Source: Streptomyces antioxidans (GTDB lineage: Bacteria > Actinomycetota > Actinomycetes > Streptomycetales > Streptomycetaceae). Taken from it: 64,000 nucleotides of DNA. Location of the stretch: the NCBI RefSeq assembly GCF_000968685.2, contig NZ_LAKD02000102.1:62001-126000 (forward strand). Reading direction: 5' to 3'. The translations under genes were made by a program, and so were the position numbers. The number at the start of each line of letters is the position of its first letter. Positions within the stretch are counted from its first letter, which is position 1. Of this stretch, positions 1 to 8,588 are shown one piece after another. The notes below the pieces were generated by a model that saw nothing but the letters and a program-made list of their open reading frames with translations, ran no database searches and was not told where the DNA came from.

Positions 1-2670
1 TTCGCCGCCTCCTCGGCCATGGCCGGGCTGGGAAACGCCGTATGGGGCTGGTACGAGGTGGTGCTCGGCCGCCCCGTGCCCAGCCCCTCGGTCGCCGACT
101 TCTGCTTCCTGCTCTTCGCCCCGCCCGCCATCGTCGGGATGCTGGTGCTCGCCAAGCGCCCCACGAGCCGGGCCCGGTGGATCTGTCTGGGCCTTGACGC
201 CTGGCTGATCGCCGGATCGCTGGTCACCCTCTCCTGGAGCCTCGCGCTCGCTCACACCGGGGAGTTCGACGCGGACGGCGCCTCCGTGGCCCGTGGCGCC
301 CTGTCGCTCGCCTATCCGCTGCTGGACATCGTGCTGGTGAGCATGGTGATCGTGCTCCACTTCCGGCGCTCCTCCGGCAACCGCTCCGCGATCAACACCG
401 CCATCGCCGCCTTCGCGTTCACCGTGCTGTGCGACGCGCTGTTCACCTCGCCGCTGCTGCGGGAGCACTACCGCTCCGGGCAGATACTCGACGCCGGGTG
501 GTTCGCCGGTTCCGCGCTGCTGGCGTACGCGCCCTGGGTGGCCCGCCGCGAGGCAGCCCAGGACCCGCCGCCGGTGCGCCGCTCCCCGCAGCAGCAGAGC
601 GTCCCCATCGCGGGCTCGCTCGCCGCGCTCGCGCCCTACCTCGCCGCCGCCGTCTGCACCTTGGGGGTCCTGTTCAACGTGATGGACGGCCGGCCGATCG
701 ACGGGGTGGTGCTCTTCACCGCCTGCGCGGTCGTGCTCGCGCTCGTCGTCCGACAGGCGATCATGCTGATGGACAACATCAGACTCACCCAGGAACTCGC
801 CCAGAAGGAGAGCCACTTCCGCTCCCTGGTGCAGAGCTCGAGCGATGTGATCATGATCGCCGCGCCCACCGGAATCCTGCGCTACGTCAGCCCGGCCGCC
901 TCCGGGGTCTACGGCCGCGACGCGGAGGAGCTGGAGGGTTCCGAGCTGGCCTCCCTCATCCACCCCGAGGACCTCGGCTCGGTGGTCCACGAGGTCCGCC
1001 GGTTCCTGGCCGCCTCACCGGGCGAGGAGCCCACCACGCGGATCGAATGCCGCTTCCGCTCCGGCTCGGGCGACTGGCTCAACGTGGAGTCCACGATCAA
1101 CCGCCACCACGGCGGGCTGATCTTCAACAGCCGCGATGTCACCGAGCGGGTCCGGCTCCAGGCCCAGCTCCAGCACAACGCCGAGCACGACCCGCTCACC
1201 GATCTGCCCAACCGGGCCCTGTTCACCCGGCGGGTCGCGCACGCCGTCGCCGGCCGCCGCCGTACGGACGCCGGCACCGCCGTGCTCTTCATCGACCTCG
1301 ACGGCTTCAAGGCGGTCAACGACACCGTCGGCCACCACGCCGGGGACGAGCTGCTGGTCCAGGCCGCCCGCCGGCTCCAGGAGTCGGTGCGGTCCGGGTC
1401 CGGCGACTGCGCGGCCCGGCTCGGGGGCGATGAGTTCGCCGCCCTCATCCTCGGCAACGGCGAGGGGGAGGCGGGCACCCGTGAGCAGCGCATCATGGAG
1501 ATCGCCGACCGGCTGCGGCTCCGGCTCTCCCAGCCCTACCGGGTCGAAAGCGGTACCGAGGTCCGGGTGGCCGCCAGCATCGGCGTCGCCTTCGCCGAGC
1601 CCGGCACCAGCCCCGGCGCCCTGATGCGCAACGCCGACCTGGCGATGTACCGCGCCAAGGCCGCGGGCAAGAACCGCGTCGAGCTGTACGCACCGCAGAT
1701 GCAGGCCGAGGTGGCGCGGCGCGCCGAGGTCGCCACCAGACTGCGCGCCGCCCTGCACGACGGGGAGTTCGTGCTGCTGCACCAGCCCGTCGTCGAGCTG
1801 ACCAGCGGCCGGATCACCGCGGTCGCGGCGCAGGCCCGCTGGCGCTCGGCCCAGGGCATCCTGTTCACCCCCGCCGAATTCCTCCGGGTCGCCGACAACG
1901 GCCGGGGGAGCGGCGAGGACACGGCCCGCACCGCCGAGCTGTCCCACTGGATGCTGGAGGCGGCCGTCGAGCAGGCCGCCCAGCGGCGCCGCGACGGCCA
2001 TCCGGTCCCGGTCTGCGTACGGCTCCCCGCGAGCCGGCTGGTGGACAAGTCGATGCCGCCCAAGGCCGTGGAGACCCTGCTGGCCCGCCACGGGCTGCCG
2101 TCCGGATCGCTGATCCTGGAGCTGACCGACAGCGATCCACGGGTGCCGCTGGACGAGCTCGAGCACCGCCTGGGCGCGCTGCGCCGCCTGGGGGTGCGGA
2201 TCGCCCTCGACGGCTTCGGCAGCGGCTATGCCGCGATCAGGGCCCTCCGCAGGCTCCCCATCGATGTGCTGAAACTCGACCCCGGACTGGTCGAGGGAGT
2301 GGTCGAGTCCTCACGCCTACACAAGATCACCGCAGGGCTGCTGAGGATCGCCGGCGACCTCGGAATGCAGTCCATCGCAGAGGGGGTGGAGTTGCCCGAG
2401 CAGATTGTCACCCTGCGCGGTATGGGATGCACCCACGCCCAAGGGGCGGCCTTCAGCGGTCCGCTGGACGAGCACCGATTGCGCCGGGCGCTGCTGCGCG
2501 GCGGCTATCCGGTGCCGCGCCCGGAGCCCCCGCTGCTGGTCGGCGGCGCCCTGCCGATCCGGCACGGCGGTCACGGCGGGCACGGCGGCTCCCACGGCCC
2601 GCGCCGTCCGGAGCCGCACACCCACCCGCCAACCCGCTCAAATACTGAGACGCCCGTCCCACCCACTTGA
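1..2670 (+). CDS. Membrane PAS-GGDEF-EAL protein, diguanylate cyclase with degenerate EAL (5' partial)
   Basis: Cyclic-di-GMP turnover protein anchored in the membrane. The reading frame is open to the window edge, so the start lies upstream; the ATG at 19 is probably internal. In order: about five or six hydrophobic segments (first ~245 residues), a PAS domain (about 270-385), a GGDEF domain with an intact GGDEF loop (RLGGDEFAAL, near DNA 1420-1445), then an EAL domain and a His/Gly-rich tail. The inhibitory RxxD site five residues before GGDEF is not there (GSGD instead). The EAL domain has lost key residues: the EAL motif reads AAQ (DNA about 1825), DDFG reads DGFG and the usual VNLS reads VRLP, while LELT, LKLD and AEGVE remain. 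I infer cyclase activity without phosphodiesterase activity. In S. coelicolor a c-di-GMP gene lies upstream of ilvB (from memory), which fits this position. Confidence 0.85.
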   Translation, partial: FAASSAMAGLGNAVWGWYEVVLGRPVPSPSVADFCFLLFAPPAIVGMLVLAKRPTSRARWICLGLDAWLIAGSLVTLSWSLALAHTGEFDADGASVARGALSLAYPLLDIVLVSMVIVLHFRRSSGNRSAINTAIAAFAFTVLCDALFTSPLLREHYRSGQILDAGWFAGSALLAYAPWVARREAAQDPPPVRRSPQQQSVPIAGSLAALAPYLAAAVCTLGVLFNVMDGRPIDGVVLFTACAVVLALVVRQAIMLMDNIRLTQELAQKESHFRSLVQSSSDVIMIAAPTGILRYVSPAASGVYGRDAEELEGSELASLIHPEDLGSVVHEVRRFLAASPGEEPTTRIECRFRSGSGDWLNVESTINRHHGGLIFNSRDVTERVRLQAQLQHNAEHDPLTDLPNRALFTRRVAHAVAGRRRTDAGTAVLFIDLDGFKAVNDTVGHHAGDELLVQAARRLQESVRSGSGDCAARLGGDEFAALILGNGEGEAGTREQRIMEIADRLRLRLSQPYRVESGTEVRVAASIGVAFAEPGTSPGALMRNADLAMYRAKAAGKNRVELYAPQMQAEVARRAEVATRLRAALHDGEFVLLHQPVVELTSGRITAVAAQARWRSAQGILFTPAEFLRVADNGRGSGEDTARTAELSHWMLEAAVEQAAQRRRDGHPVPVCVRLPASRLVDKSMPPKAVETLLARHGLPSGSLILELTDSDPRVPLDELEHRLGALRRLGVRIALDGFGSGYAAIRALRRLPIDVLKLDPGLVEGVVESSRLHKITAGLLRIAGDLGMQSIAEGVELPEQIVTLRGMGCTHAQGAAFSGPLDEHRLRRALLRGGYPVPRPEPPLLVGGALPIRHGGHGGHGGSHGPRRPEPHTHPPTRSNTETPVPPT

Positions 2671-2703
2671 CACCCGATATGTGCCGGGGGGAGGGTCGGA
2701 GCC

Positions 2704-2745
2704 ATGCGCACCCGAATTCTCGTACTTGGACAGCGCGTCGGCTGA
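2704..2745 (+). CDS. ilvBNC leader peptide, 13 residues
   Basis: Short ORF MRTRILVLGQRVG with a purine-rich ribosome site just upstream (GGGGGGAGGG, 2685-2694). It has an Ile-Leu-Val-Leu run followed by another Val, the three amino acids made through the downstream operon. A hairpin with a T-run follows at 2787-2820. This is the classic layout of ribosome-mediated attenuation: stalling at Ile/Leu/Val codons would favour an antiterminator and let transcription reach ilvB. Leader-peptide attenuation has been predicted for actinobacterial ilvB operons; here it is inferred from sequence alone. Confidence 0.8.
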   Translation: MRTRILVLGQRVG

Positions 2746-2786
2746 GCAGGGCTCATCGAAGCCCTGCGGACCCTCACCGGCGCGCT

Positions 2787-2820
2787 CCCCTCGCTTGCCT
2801 TACGGCACGAGGGGTTTTTT
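2787..2820 (+). terminator. ilvBNC attenuator terminator
   Basis: A stem of cccctcg (2787-2793) with cgagggg (2808-2814), extended inside by tgcc/ggca around a ttac loop, is followed directly by six T. A U-run this strong is unusual in this GC-rich DNA and it lies between the leader peptide and ilvB, so it reads as the attenuator rather than an end-of-gene terminator. Confidence 0.8.
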
Positions 2821-2891
2821 GTTGCACCGGCAGGGTCCGGTGCACCGCCCGCCCTCTCCCTCCCGCACCGAACCTCATCTTCGAGAAGAGA

Positions 2892-4751
2892 ATGCCGATG
2901 ACCGAGCAGGCCCCCGGGTCCCATCACCCCCAGCCTCGGCCCCGTAGCGGCGGACCGCAGTCCGCCACCGTCGAGCACGTCACGGGCGCGCAGTCCCTCA
3001 TCCGCTCCCTCGAGGAAGTGGGTGCCGACACCGTCTTCGGCATCCCCGGTGGCACGATCCTGCCCGCCTACGACCCGATGATGGACTCCTCGAAGGTCCG
3101 GCATGTGCTCGTCCGCCACGAGCAGGGCGCGGGCCACGCGGCCACCGGCTACGCCCAGGCCACCGGCAAGGTCGGCGTCTGCATGGCGACCTCGGGCCCC
3201 GGGGCCACCAACCTGGTCACCCCCATCGGCGACGCCCATATGGACTCGGTCCCGATCGTCGCGATCACCGGCCAGGTGGCGTCCAAGGCCATCGGTACGG
3301 ACGCCTTCCAGGAGGCGGACATCTGTGGCATCACCATGCCGATCACCAAGCACAACTTCCTGGTCACCAAGGCCGAGGACATCCCCCGCACGATCGCCGA
3401 GGCGTTCCACATCGCCTCCACCGGCCGTCCCGGCCCGGTCCTGGTCGACATCCCCAAGGACGTGCTCCAGACCCAGACCACCTTCTCCTGGCCGCCGCAG
3501 ATCGATCTGCCCGGCTACCGCCCGGTCACCAAGCCACACGCCAAGCAGATCCGCGAGGCCGCCCGCCTGATCACCCAGGCCGAGCGCCCGGTGCTGTACG
3601 TCGGCGGCGGTGTGCTCAAGGCGGGGGCCACCGCCGAGCTGAAGGTGCTGGCAGAGCTGACCGGCGCGCCGGTCACCACCACCCTGATGGCGCTGGGCGC
3701 CTTCCCCGACAGCCACCGCCTCCACCTGGGCATGCCGGGCATGCACGGCACCGTCGCCGCCGTGACCGCCCTGCAGAAGGCCGATCTGATCGTGGCGCTC
3801 GGCGCCCGCTTCGACGACCGCGTCACCGGCAAGCTCGACTCCTTCGCCCCGTACGCCAAGATCGTCCACGCGGATATCGACCCGGCCGAGATCGGTAAGA
3901 ACCGCGCCGCCGACGTGCCGATCGTCGGGGACGCCCGCGAGGTCATCGCGGACCTGGTCGTCGCCGTCCAGGCCGAGCACGACGCGGGCCACGCCGGTGA
4001 CTACACCGGCTGGTGGGAGGACCTGAACCGGTGGCGCGAGACCTACCCGCTCGGCTACGACCAGCCCGCCGACGGCAGCCTCTCCCCGCAGCAGGTCATC
4101 CAGCGGATCGGGCAGCTGGCCCCGGAGGGCACGATCTTCGCCGCGGGCGTCGGCCAGCACCAGATGTGGGCCGCCCACTTCATCGACTACGAGACCCCCG
4201 CGACCTGGCTGAACTCCGGCGGCGCCGGGACGATGGGCTACGCCGTCCCGGCCGCCATGGGCGCCAGGGCCGGTGCCGGCGAGGGCCGTACGGTCTGGGC
4301 GATCGACGGGGACGGCTGCTTCCAGATGACCAACCAGGAGCTGGCCACCTGCGCGCTGAACAACATCCCGATCAAGGTCGCGATCATCAACAACGGCGCG
4401 CTGGGCATGGTCCGCCAGTGGCAGACCCTCTTCTACAACCAGCGCTACTCCAACACGGTCCTGCACTCCGGCCCCGACACCCCCGCACAGGCGAGCCTGG
4501 GCACCCGCGTCCCCGACTTCGTGAAGCTCTCCGAGGCCATGGGCTGCGTCGGACTGCGCTGCGAGGACCCGGCCGACCTCGACGCCGTGATCGAGAAGGC
4601 CAACGCGATCAACGACCGCCCGGTGGTCGTGGACTTCATCGTCCATGAGGACGCCATGGTCTGGCCGATGGTCGCGGCCGGCACCTCCAACGACGAGATC
4701 CTGGCGGCGCGCGACACCCGCCCGGACTTCGGCGACGGCGCGGACGACTGA
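2892..4751 (+). CDS. ilvB: Acetolactate synthase, large catalytic subunit
   Basis: ThDP-dependent synthase (619 residues) that condenses two pyruvates, or pyruvate plus 2-oxobutyrate, in the first common step of Val/Leu/Ile synthesis. The N-terminal ThDP domain carries the FGIPGG motif and the catalytic Glu in VRHEQGAGHAA; the centre has the FAD/transhydrogenase-like domain; the C-terminal ThDP-binding motif is GDGCFQMTNQELATC. The start was set at ATG 2892 (or 2898), after GAGAAGAG, because the frame further upstream runs through the attenuator. ilvN follows after 33 nt. Length matches other Streptomyces IlvB proteins. Expression is likely controlled by the leader peptide upstream. Confidence 0.97.
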   Translation: MPMTEQAPGSHHPQPRPRSGGPQSATVEHVTGAQSLIRSLEEVGADTVFGIPGGTILPAYDPMMDSSKVRHVLVRHEQGAGHAATGYAQATGKVGVCMATSGPGATNLVTPIGDAHMDSVPIVAITGQVASKAIGTDAFQEADICGITMPITKHNFLVTKAEDIPRTIAEAFHIASTGRPGPVLVDIPKDVLQTQTTFSWPPQIDLPGYRPVTKPHAKQIREAARLITQAERPVLYVGGGVLKAGATAELKVLAELTGAPVTTTLMALGAFPDSHRLHLGMPGMHGTVAAVTALQKADLIVALGARFDDRVTGKLDSFAPYAKIVHADIDPAEIGKNRAADVPIVGDAREVIADLVVAVQAEHDAGHAGDYTGWWEDLNRWRETYPLGYDQPADGSLSPQQVIQRIGQLAPEGTIFAAGVGQHQMWAAHFIDYETPATWLNSGGAGTMGYAVPAAMGARAGAGEGRTVWAIDGDGCFQMTNQELATCALNNIPIKVAIINNGALGMVRQWQTLFYNQRYSNTVLHSGPDTPAQASLGTRVPDFVKLSEAMGCVGLRCEDPADLDAVIEKANAINDRPVVVDFIVHEDAMVWPMVAAGTSNDEILAARDTRPDFGDGADD

Positions 4752-4784
4752 GACCAGGACCCAGAGAGAGAAGAGACCGAGCCC

Positions 4785-5309
4785 ATGTCCAAGCACACGC
4801 TCTCCGTCCTGGTGGAGAACACCCCCGGCATCCTGGCCCGGATCGCCGCCCTGTTCTCCCGCCGCGGCTTCAACATCGACTCGCTCGCCGTCGGCGTCAC
4901 CGAGCACCCCGACATCTCCCGGATCACCATCGTGGTCAATGTCGAGGAGCTGCCGCTCGAGCAGGTCACCAAGCAGCTCAACAAGCTGGTCAATGTGCTG
5001 AAGATCGTCGAGCTGGAGGACGGCCAGGCGATCCAGCGGGAGCTCGTCCTGGTCAAGGTCCGCGCCGACAACGAGACCCGCTCCCAGATCGTCGAGATCG
5101 TCCAGCTGTTCCGCGCCAAGACCGTGGACGTCTCCCCGGAGGCCGTGACCATCGAGGCCACCGGCAGCAGCGACAAGCTCGAGGCCATGCTCAGGATGCT
5201 GGAACCGTACGGCATCAAGGAGCTGGTCCAGTCCGGCACCATCGCCATAGGGCGCGGCGCCCGCTCCATCACCGACCGGAGCCTGCGCGCGCTCGACCGG
5301 TCCGCCTGA
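4785..5309 (+). CDS. ilvN: Acetolactate synthase, small regulatory subunit
   Basis: 174-residue partner of IlvB that stimulates the catalytic subunit and confers valine feedback inhibition. The N-terminal ACT domain starts with HTLSVLVENTPGILARIAAL and is followed by a second ACT-like C-terminal domain, the usual two-domain small subunit of about 170 residues. An AG-rich ribosome site lies at 4762-4774. It is second in the ilvBNC operon; a perfect 11-bp hairpin separates it from ilvC. Confidence 0.97.
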   Translation: MSKHTLSVLVENTPGILARIAALFSRRGFNIDSLAVGVTEHPDISRITIVVNVEELPLEQVTKQLNKLVNVLKIVELEDGQAIQRELVLVKVRADNETRSQIVEIVQLFRAKTVDVSPEAVTIEATGSSDKLEAMLRMLEPYGIKELVQSGTIAIGRGARSITDRSLRALDRSA

Positions 5310-5338
5310 CTCCGGCCCCGCCCGACCAGCGGGACCCA

Positions 5339-5368
5339 CGGTCCGGCGCCACCCGTCGCGCCGGACCG
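5339..5368 (+). promoter_or_regulatory. Hairpin between ilvN and ilvC
   Basis: Perfect 11-bp arms (5339-5349 and 5358-5368) around an 8-nt loop, without a T-run. A second small palindrome GTGAAACCTTCAC lies at 5381-5393. The element could set the ilvBN to ilvC transcript ratio by processing or partial termination; this is inference. Confidence 0.5.
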
Positions 5369-5448
5369 CATGGCGAGACCGTGAAACCTTCACCCGCCCG
5401 CCCGTCATACGGTGGGAAGCACAACCCACACGCTAGGAGATTCCCGAA

Positions 5449-6447
5449 GTGGCCGAGCTGTTCTACGACGACGACGCCGACCTGTCCATCATCCAGGGCC
5501 GCAAGGTCGCAATCCTCGGCTACGGCAGCCAGGGCCACGCCCATGCGCTGTCGCTGCGCGACTCGGGCGTCGACGTCCGGGTCGGCCTGCACGAGGGCTC
5601 CAAGTCCAAGGCCAAGGCCGAGGAGCAGGGCCTGCGCGTGGTCACCCCGGCCGAGGCGTCGGCCGAGGCCGACGTGATCATGATCCTGGTCCCGGACCCG
5701 ATCCAGGCCAAGGTCTACGAGGAGTCCGTGAAGGACAACCTGATGGACGGCGACGCGCTGTTCTTCGGGCACGGTCTCAACATCCGGTTCGACTTCATCA
5801 AGCCCCCGGCCAATGTGGACGTCTGCATGGTCGCCCCCAAGGGCCCGGGCCACCTGGTCCGCCGCCAGTACGAGGAGGGGCGCGGCGTGCCGTGCATCGC
5901 GGCCGTCGAGCAGGACGCCAGCGGAGGCGCCTTCGAGCTGGCCCTGTCCTACGCCAAGGGCATCGGCGGCACCCGCGCCGGTGTCATCAAGACGACCTTC
6001 ACCGAGGAGACCGAGACCGACCTCTTCGGTGAGCAGGTGGTGCTGTGCGGCGGCACCTCGGCGCTGGTCAAGGCCGGGTTCGAGACCCTGGTCGAGGCCG
6101 GTTACCAGCCGGAGATCGCGTACTTCGAGTGCCTCCACGAGCTCAAGCTGATCGTGGACCTGATGTACGAGGGCGGCCTGGAGAAGATGCGCTGGTCGAT
6201 CTCCGAGACCGCCGAGTGGGGCGACTACGTCTCCGGTCCGCGGATCATCAACGAATCCACCAAGGCCGAGATGAAGAAGATCCTCGGCGACATCCAGGAC
6301 GGCACCTTCGCCAAGAACTGGATGGCGGAGTACAACGCCGGTCTGCCGAAGTACAACGAGCTGAAGAAGGCCGACGAGAACCACCTGCTGGAGACCACGG
6401 GCAAGGAGCTGCGCAAGCTCATGAGCTGGGTCGACGAGGAGGCGTAA
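5449..6447 (+). CDS. ilvC: Ketol-acid reductoisomerase (class I, NADPH type)
   Basis: 332-residue Mg-dependent isomerase/reductase that turns acetolactate into dihydroxyisovalerate and 2-aceto-2-hydroxybutyrate into dihydroxymethylvalerate. The Rossmann motif GYGSQGHAHALSLRDSG is at residues 24-40, the phosphate-binding loop GSKSK near residue 51 fits NADPH use, and the acidic metal-binding cluster is in LKLIVDLMYEGG. The GTG start follows AGGAGA (5434-5440). Length is that of short class I enzymes. It is third in ilvBNC, 139 nt after ilvN. Confidence 0.97.
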   Translation: MAELFYDDDADLSIIQGRKVAILGYGSQGHAHALSLRDSGVDVRVGLHEGSKSKAKAEEQGLRVVTPAEASAEADVIMILVPDPIQAKVYEESVKDNLMDGDALFFGHGLNIRFDFIKPPANVDVCMVAPKGPGHLVRRQYEEGRGVPCIAAVEQDASGGAFELALSYAKGIGGTRAGVIKTTFTEETETDLFGEQVVLCGGTSALVKAGFETLVEAGYQPEIAYFECLHELKLIVDLMYEGGLEKMRWSISETAEWGDYVSGPRIINESTKAEMKKILGDIQDGTFAKNWMAEYNAGLPKYNELKKADENHLLETTGKELRKLMSWVDEEA

Positions 6448-6476
6448 CCGCGCCTGGTGGCGCGGGGGCCGTGCCC

Positions 6477-6516
6477 CGGGTGCGGTGGGGGTCCCGCGGG
6501 ACCCCCACCGCACCCG
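6477..6516 (+). terminator. Terminator after ilvC
   Basis: Perfect 40-nt palindrome: 19-nt arms 6477-6495 and 6498-6516 with a 2-nt centre. There is no T-run. It lies 30 nt after the ilvC stop and is typical of T-poor Streptomyces terminators. Confidence 0.75.
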
Positions 6517-6573
6517 GTTCGCGTTGTGTCCGTCGCGCACCACCACGTGCGGGTGATCCTGCCGCAACGGCAC

Positions 6574-6601
6574 ATGACGAAGGCCTGACCGCCACTACAC
6601 T
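6574..6601 (+). promoter_or_regulatory. Possible serA promoter
   Basis: ATGACG (6574-6579), a 16-nt spacer and TACACT (6596-6601) resemble a vegetative -35/-10 pair in the 270-nt gap before serA. It would give a 5' leader of about 110 nt. Match by eye only. Confidence 0.4.
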
Positions 6602-6720
6602 CATCACCAGCAAGCGCGTCAGGCTCACAGCGTCGTGTGTCTCCCACGCGGCTGACCCCTTCACCGCCAGCGGCCGTCGGGACGGCCGTCCGCTGAGGAC
6701 TAGTGAGGACTGAAGACCAC

Positions 6721-8322
6721 GTGAGCACTGCTTCCACTGGTAAACCCGTCGTACTCATCGCCGAAGAGCTCTCTCCGGCGACGGTCGAGGCCCTGGGCCC
6801 GGACTTCGAGATCCGGAGCTGCAACGGGGCGGACCGAGCCGAGCTCCTTCCCGCCATCGCCGATGTGGACGCGATCCTCGTCCGCAGCGCGACCAAGGTC
6901 GACGCCGAGGCCATCGCCGCCGCGAAGAAGCTGAAGGTGGTCGCCCGCGCGGGCGTCGGCCTGGACAATGTGGACGTCTCGTCCGCCACCAAGGCGGGCG
7001 TCATGGTCGTCAACGCGCCGACGTCCAACATCGTCACCGCCGCCGAGCTCGCCTGCGGTCTGCTGGTGGCCACGGCTCGGAACATCCCGCAGGCCAATGG
7101 CGCGCTGAAGAACGGCGAGTGGAAGCGCAGCAAGTACACCGGTGTGGAGCTGAGCGAGAAGACCCTGGGCGTGGTCGGCCTCGGCCGCATCGGCGTCCTG
7201 GTGGCCCAGCGGATGTCCGCCTTCGGTATGAAGATCGTCGCGTACGACCCGTATGTGCAGCCCGCGCGGGCCGCGCAGATGGGGGTGAAGCTGCTCTCGC
7301 TGGACGAGCTGCTCGAGGTCTCCGACTTCATCACGGTCCACCTCCCCAAGACCCCCGAGACGCTCGGCCTGATCGGCGACGAGGCGCTGCACAAGGTCAA
7401 GCCGGAGCTCCGGATCGTCAACGCCGCGCGCGGCGGGATCGTGGACGAGGTGGCGCTGGCCGCCGCCCTCAAGGAGGGCCGGGTGGCCGGGGCCGGGCTG
7501 GACGTCTTCTCCCAGGAGCCGTGCACCGAGTCCCCGCTGTTCGAGTTCGACAATGTGGTGGTCACCCCGCATCTGGGCGCCTCCACCGGTGAGGCCCAGG
7601 AGAAGGCGGGCATCGCGGTCGCCCGCTCGGTGCGGCTGGCGCTGGCCGGTGAGCTGGTCCCGGACGCGGTGAACGTCCAGGGCGGCGTCATCGCCGAGGA
7701 CGTACGGCCCGGGCTGCCGCTGGCCGAGAAGCTGGGGCGGATCTTCACCGCGCTGGCGGGCGAGGTCGCGGTCCGCCTCGATGTCGAGGTGTACGGCGAG
7801 ATCACCCAGCACGACGTCAAGGTGCTGGAGCTGTCGGCGCTCAAGGGCGTCTTCGAGGACATCGTCGACGAGACCGTCTCGTATGTGAACGCACCGCTGT
7901 TCGCGCAGGAGCGCGGGGTCGAGGTGCGGCTGACCACCAGCTCGGAGTCGAGCGAGCACCGCAATGTGGTGACCGTGCGCGGCACCCTGGCGGACGGCGA
8001 GGAGGTCTCGATCTCCGGCACGCTGGCCGGTCCCAAGCACCAGCAGAAGATCGTCGCGGTGGGGGAGTACGACGTGGATCTGGCGCTCGCCGACCACATG
8101 GCCTTCCTCCGCTACACCGACCGCCCGGGTGTGGTCGGCACGCTCGGCCGCATCCTGGGCGAGGCCGGGATCAACATCGCGGGGATGCAGGTCTCGCGGG
8201 CCGCGGCGGGCGGCGCCGCGCTGGTGGCGCTCACGGTGGACGACACCATTCCGCAGCCCGTGCTCACCGAGATCGCTGAGGAGATCGGCGCCACCTCGGC
8301 GCGTTCGGTCAATCTGGTCTGA
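6721..8322 (+). CDS. serA: D-3-phosphoglycerate dehydrogenase (long form, ACT domain)
   Basis: First enzyme of phosphorylated serine synthesis (3-phosphoglycerate to phosphohydroxypyruvate, NAD+). About 533 residues, the long actinobacterial type: substrate domain with RSATKVD, Rossmann motif VGLGRIG (about residues 146-152), catalytic Arg/Glu/His region ending in PHLGAST, then an intervening allosteric domain and a C-terminal ACT domain (DRPGVVG) for serine feedback. GTG 6721 is preferred (GAGGAC upstream); an in-frame GTG at 6703 would add six residues. The last codons and stop are repeated twice just downstream. Confidence 0.95.
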   Translation: MSTASTGKPVVLIAEELSPATVEALGPDFEIRSCNGADRAELLPAIADVDAILVRSATKVDAEAIAAAKKLKVVARAGVGLDNVDVSSATKAGVMVVNAPTSNIVTAAELACGLLVATARNIPQANGALKNGEWKRSKYTGVELSEKTLGVVGLGRIGVLVAQRMSAFGMKIVAYDPYVQPARAAQMGVKLLSLDELLEVSDFITVHLPKTPETLGLIGDEALHKVKPELRIVNAARGGIVDEVALAAALKEGRVAGAGLDVFSQEPCTESPLFEFDNVVVTPHLGASTGEAQEKAGIAVARSVRLALAGELVPDAVNVQGGVIAEDVRPGLPLAEKLGRIFTALAGEVAVRLDVEVYGEITQHDVKVLELSALKGVFEDIVDETVSYVNAPLFAQERGVEVRLTTSSESSEHRNVVTVRGTLADGEEVSISGTLAGPKHQQKIVAVGEYDVDLALADHMAFLRYTDRPGVVGTLGRILGEAGINIAGMQVSRAAAGGAALVALTVDDTIPQPVLTEIAEEIGATSARSVNLV

Positions 8323-8363
8323 GTCGCCAATCTGGTCTTAGCCACCAATCTGGGCTGAGCCCT
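8310..8363 (+). repeat. Three contiguous 18-bp copies of the serA 3' end
   Basis: Units at 8310-8327, 8328-8345 and 8346-8363 all begin CAATCTGG(T/G)CT. The first contains the serA stop codon; units 2 and 3 are degenerate copies past it (TGA to TTA and TGA). Similar 3'-end copies follow several other genes in the window. Confidence 0.85.
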
Positions 8364-8377
8364 TCAAGGCATCACCC

Positions 8378-8423
8378 ACCTGGGCCCGGCCCCCGCTTCG
8401 GCGGGGGCCGGGCCCAGGTCTTT
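8378..8423 (+). terminator. Terminator after serA
   Basis: Perfect 19-bp stem (8378-8396 with 8401-8419) closed by a TTCG tetraloop, followed by CTTT. Very stable; ends the serA transcript. Confidence 0.85.
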
Positions 8424-8480
8424 GTCGCGTCCACGGTGGTAACGCGTGCCGGAGGGGTTTCGGATCTTTTTCATCGCATG

Positions 8481-8509
8481 TTGAATAATGGCGATGGGCT
8501 CGCTACGCT
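8481..8509 (+). promoter_or_regulatory. Promoter of the TetR gene at 8589
   Basis: TTGAAT (8481-8486), 17 nt, TACGCT (8504-8509). The predicted start falls inside the 33-nt palindrome directly downstream, which would allow repressor binding to block initiation. Confidence 0.55.
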
Positions 8510-8511
8510 CG

Positions 8512-8544
8512 CAGCTATGTGGAGAAATTTTCTCCACATAGCTG
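8512..8544. promoter_or_regulatory. 33-nt palindromic operator of the TetR regulator
   Basis: Perfect 15-bp arms (8512-8526 and 8530-8544, CAGCTATGTGGAGAA and its complement) around ATT. AT-rich relative to its surroundings and placed between the -10 box and the start codon: the expected layout of an autorepressor site. Confidence 0.7.
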
Positions 8545-8588
8545 TAGGTATGTGCTGATGCGCCGTGCCGTGCTGTCAGGAGAGCCCC

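Noticed and set aside
2667..2672. Perfect TTGACA overlapping the stop of the c-di-GMP gene, as an ilvBNC promoter
   Set aside because: The sequence 17-18 nt later is GGAGGG, with no -10 match; the true promoter could not be placed.
2571..5429. 952-codon ORF on the minus strand across ilvBN
   Set aside because: Overlaps well-identified genes on the other strand and has the biased composition of a shadow frame.
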